44,603 nucleotides of DNA from an uncultured Lachnospiraceae bacterium (GTDB lineage Bacteria > Bacillota > Clostridia > Lachnospirales > Lachnospiraceae): NCBI GenBank assembly GCA_937965795.1, contig CALCMD010000047.1, positions 1 to 44,603 of the forward strand, given 5' to 3'. The notes beneath the pieces were generated by a model, which was not told the DNA's origin, did not search any database, and saw only the letters and a program-made list of their open reading frames with translations. This document shows, piece after piece, positions 42,297-44,603 of the stretch (the first letter of the stretch is position 1; each line of letters starts with the position of its first letter). The position numbers and the translations under genes were made by a program.

Positions 42297-42842
42297 TTAG
42301 AGAAAAAGAATCCCGTACCACACGACCGTTCTGCTGTCGTAAAAGAAATCCATAGAGAGCTTTTCCGCCGCCTCGGTCACCAGTATCCCATAGCTTTCAA
42401 TACATGGCGTCATCTGCTCCGGATGTCTGCATGGCTCTGGCCATGCGCAGTTCTCACAAATGGCGCAGGAATCCGAGGACAAGGCCAGCGTTTTTATTCC
42501 GGCGTTCTTAAGCTCTCTGCGAATGGAATGCACGATTTTTTCATGTTCCCGCCGGGTAGCCAGGGTCTCCGCAAGATTTGAAACGTCGGATACTTCCGCC
42601 AATGTGGTAAATACCAGCGCCTGTTCATATTCTTCACACCTTTTTCGACACGCATCGACCGTCCCGACAGCCGGAGGACAGGACCAGGAAGTATCATATC
42701 TCTCGCATTCCTGGCGGCAGATATGACGTACCTCCTGTTTGAATGTAAGCTCCTCCACTTTCAGAAAGCCATACTGGAAAACTGGGTAAGCGGCCAGAAT
42801 TTCTTCTGCTTTTTTCCGTGTCTGTTCTGTCAGGTTTTTCAT
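42297..42842 (-). CDS. DUF2284 cysteine-rich metal-binding protein
   Basis: This 181-residue protein of the DUF2284 family is predicted to bind metal and has unknown function. Cysteines occur as CRQEC, SWSCPPAVGT, CRKRC and then the dense group CAICENCAWPEPC followed by CIES, which could hold zinc or an iron-sulphur cluster. There is no membrane segment. The ATG at 42842 has GGAGG 5 bases upstream. It starts 12 bases after another Cys-cluster gene. Confidence 0.87.
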   Translation of the reverse strand: MKNLTEQTRKKAEEILAAYPVFQYGFLKVEELTFKQEVRHICRQECERYDTSWSCPPAVGTVDACRKRCEEYEQALVFTTLAEVSDVSNLAETLATRREHEKIVHSIRRELKNAGIKTLALSSDSCAICENCAWPEPCRHPEQMTPCIESYGILVTEAAEKLSMDFFYDSRTVVWYGILFL

Positions 42843-42854
42843 CCGCACCTCCAT

Positions 42855-43526
42855 TCAGGACAACTGTTCCAGAAGGGTTTTTGCTTCCCGCATCCGCTCC
42901 TCAAACTGGGCATAAAAATCTGCCGCTGCATCGTATGGCTTCCGGTAAAAATTCTGTAAAATATACAGATTCAAATTCCTAAAGCTTTCCTCTCCCCGGC
43001 CCTCTGTCACCAGTTTTCCGGCGTCCTCCAGAAAATAATGCCAGTCCGTTATAAATTTCTCATACTGTTTCAGATTCGGCGTATCCAGCCACTTCTTAAC
43101 CTTTATCTTGCTCCGGTTTGTTTTTCTGCATTCATGCACCTGCAAAAAATAACGGAAGCCATGCGCTTCATAATATCTTCCCAGAGGAAACAGCCTGCAT
43201 ATTCCTGGCCGGGCAGAATGAATGCTGCACCTCCCATTATCGTCCAGAAAAATACAGGCTTGTAAATTCCCCGCCATTTTCAGGTTCGGCAGAATCGCCC
43301 CATCTACCATTTGAAGTTCCAGGGCGTCTGCCATAAGCTCATCAAAGCTTCGGGAAAGGTGCGTTGTCAGTCTATGTACGTCGAGCGGGTCAAGAATAAT
43401 GGAATTTCCCATTCCACGGCAGCAGTCGGAGCAGCCCTGGCAGTCATGGCAGTCCGCCTTTACGCAGTCATTTAATCCATACAGTTTCCCATCGGATATT
43501 TCATCTAAACTTACCTGTCGTTTCAT
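42855..43526 (-). CDS. YkgJ-family cysteine cluster protein
   Basis: This 223-residue protein has the YkgJ (zinc/iron-chelating) pattern CHDCQGCSDCCRGMG near residues 25-39. CIFLDDNGRCSIHSARPGIC and an HECRK motif follow, eight or more cysteines in all that likely bind a metal cluster. The C-terminal 80 residues are helical and outside the motif. Function is unknown. The ATG at 43526 has GGAG upstream; ddh ends 17 bases upstream and the DUF2284 gene follows by 12 bases. Confidence 0.9.
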   Translation of the reverse strand: MKRQVSLDEISDGKLYGLNDCVKADCHDCQGCSDCCRGMGNSIILDPLDVHRLTTHLSRSFDELMADALELQMVDGAILPNLKMAGNLQACIFLDDNGRCSIHSARPGICRLFPLGRYYEAHGFRYFLQVHECRKTNRSKIKVKKWLDTPNLKQYEKFITDWHYFLEDAGKLVTEGRGEESFRNLNLYILQNFYRKPYDAAADFYAQFEERMREAKTLLEQLS

Positions 43527-43543
43527 AAATTCTCCAAATGCTT

Positions 43544-44530
43544 TTACAGCATGGATGCTCTCAGCTCCTCACCGCTCTTTGCGCTGAGATATGCCGGTGC
43601 AATGTCAAATACCGTCCTGCATCCGCTCTGTCCTTCGCATGCCAGACGGTAAGCGGCTCTTGCGTAAGCGACAATCACGGAGGAGGTAAACTCAGGGTTG
43701 GAATCCAGTTTCAGGCGGTACTCGATTAAATGACGGTTTTCTTTTTCCCATCCTGTCACGCCGCTTCGCAGCACGAAGCCGCCATGCGGGATTCCACTGT
43801 GGTTTTTCAAAAGCTCTTCCTCGCTGATAAAATGCACGGTCGTATCATAGTCCGAAAAATAGTTCGGCATGGTCTTGATTTCCTCTTCCACTTTTGCTGC
43901 GTCCGCACCTTCTTCGAGTACCACGAAACATTCTCTGGTATGTTTTTCTCTGGTGGTAAGCTCCGGATTCTCCCCGTTTCTTACAGCTTCCAGCGCCGCT
44001 TCCACCGGAATGGTATACTGCTTTCCGTTCTTCACTCCGTCAATGCGGCGAATTGCATCGGAGTGTCCCTGGCTGACGCCCTTTCCCCAGAAGGTGTAAT
44101 CCTTTCCTTCCGGAAGGATCGCATTTGCATACATCCTGTTCAACGAGAACATTCCCGGATCCCAGCCCACGGAGATAATACCGATCTTTCCGCCTTCCTT
44201 TGCGGCCGCATCCACGTTTGCAAAATGTTCCGGAATTCTGGCATGAGTGTCGAAGCTGTCCACGATATTGAACATCTTCGCAAACTCCGGAGACTGCTTC
44301 GGTAAATCCGTAGCGCTTCCGCCGCAGAGAATCATAACGTCAATCTTATCCTTCCATTCCTCAGCCTCCAAGACCGGGCATACTTTTGCCGTTTCTGTCA
44401 GAATCTGCACATCCTCCGGTTTTCTTCTGGTAAACACTGCCGCAAGCTCCATATCCGGATTCTGCCGGATGGCGCATTCCACACCCCGTCCAAGATTTCC
44501 ATATCCTAAAATTCCAATTCTGATACTCAT
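43544..44530 (-). CDS. ddh: meso-Diaminopimelate dehydrogenase
   Basis: Ddh makes meso-diaminopimelate directly from tetrahydrodipicolinate with NADPH and ammonia, a one-step shortcut to the wall cross-linking amino acid and lysine. The 328-residue protein has the nucleotide motif GILGYGNLGRG (6-16), VFTRRKPEDV (34-43, with the basic pair favouring NADPH) and CGGSATDLPKQSPEFAK. The substrate-site segment SVGWDPGMFSLNR is typical. The ATG at 44530 has AGGAG upstream. A palindromic repeat lies 40 bases upstream. Confidence 0.95.
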   Translation of the reverse strand: MSIRIGILGYGNLGRGVECAIRQNPDMELAAVFTRRKPEDVQILTETAKVCPVLEAEEWKDKIDVMILCGGSATDLPKQSPEFAKMFNIVDSFDTHARIPEHFANVDAAAKEGGKIGIISVGWDPGMFSLNRMYANAILPEGKDYTFWGKGVSQGHSDAIRRIDGVKNGKQYTIPVEAALEAVRNGENPELTTREKHTRECFVVLEEGADAAKVEEEIKTMPNYFSDYDTTVHFISEEELLKNHSGIPHGGFVLRSGVTGWEKENRHLIEYRLKLDSNPEFTSSVIVAYARAAYRLACEGQSGCRTVFDIAPAYLSAKSGEELRASML

Positions 44531-44569
44531 ATCTGTTTCTCCTGTTTCTTTTGATGATTTTTTTATAAG

Positions 44570-44600
44570 TCGTAACTGCTCAGTACCTTCACAGTTCCGA
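44570..44600. repeat. Dispersed palindromic repeat, copy B
   Basis: This copy shares 29 of 31 positions with copy A at 21030-21060. The core TCAGTACCTTCACAGTT is identical, one difference falls near the loop and one in the right arm, which weakens the stem by one pair. It lies in the leader of ddh, presumably 3' of a gene outside the window. Confidence 0.75.
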
Positions 44601-44603
44601 TGC

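Noticed and set aside
1..44603. CRISPR, tRNA, rRNA, insertion sequence or prophage features
   Set aside because: I saw no regularly spaced direct repeats, no recognisable tRNA or rRNA sequence, and no transposase, integrase or phage structural proteins; the three palindromes are too few and too far apart to be an array.

Overview
The window is an ordinary, gene-dense stretch of core chromosome from a spore-forming anaerobic Firmicute. It is most likely a gut-type Lachnospiraceae (class Clostridia). The evidence is the gene content and order: an mreBCD-pbp2-minCDE-rodA block, a sepF-ylmH neighbourhood, sporulation genes yqfC and yqfD, a BofC-like protein, a SpoVB-like flippase, a diaminopimelate dehydrogenase and a DUF3048 lipoprotein. 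Strong AGGAGG-type ribosome binding sites fit this. 43 of the 44 genes I accept lie on the minus strand; the exception is a small DUF378 membrane protein at 9559-9774. I see no rRNA, tRNA, CRISPR array, prophage, transposase or defence island. No gap between genes exceeds about 250 bases.

Read in the direction of transcription (high to low coordinates), the right end starts with ddh (meso-diaminopimelate synthesis) and two cysteine-cluster proteins. Next comes the conserved yqfC-yqfD-phoH-ybeY cluster, then a tight run of DUF3048 lipoprotein, SpoVB-like flippase, pyridoxal kinase, BofC-like membrane protein, proB, DUF896, 5-formyl-THF cyclo-ligase and an M14 carboxypeptidase. This run ends at a strong hairpin near 32345. 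A good promoter at 32287-32315 then starts miaB-mutS-mutL-miaA-ynbB and two FAD proteins.

After a dispersed palindromic repeat at 21030-21060 comes the cell-shape and division block: radC, mreB, mreC, mreD, pbp2, minC, minD, minE, rodA, mgsA and a D,D-carboxypeptidase. A small orphan P-loop ATPase with its own promoter follows. A bidirectional terminator at 9822-9863 separates it from the convergent DUF378 gene.

Divergent from DUF378, a promoter at 9461-9489 starts an HlyD-like gene, yggS, sepF, ylmH, aroB, lspA and rluD. This run ends in a terminator that is also a variant of the dispersed repeat. The left end holds a cytidylate-kinase-like gene with dtd, a terminator, a perfect 18-bp inverted repeat, and deoB-deoC.

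The functional theme is envelope growth and septum placement (DAP supply, elongasome, Min system, SepF, carboxypeptidase, flippase, LspA), interleaved with tRNA, rRNA and DNA maintenance. I found no wholly new multi-gene system. The points most worth a second look are: a methylglyoxal synthase with Asp-to-Glu changes at two conserved acidic positions; a MreB with altered nucleotide-site motifs; a PBP2 with a roughly 250-residue insertion; a run of non-ATG starts in the elongasome operon; a dispersed palindromic repeat family; a perfect inverted repeat upstream of deoB; and a possible forespore-type promoter for DUF378.
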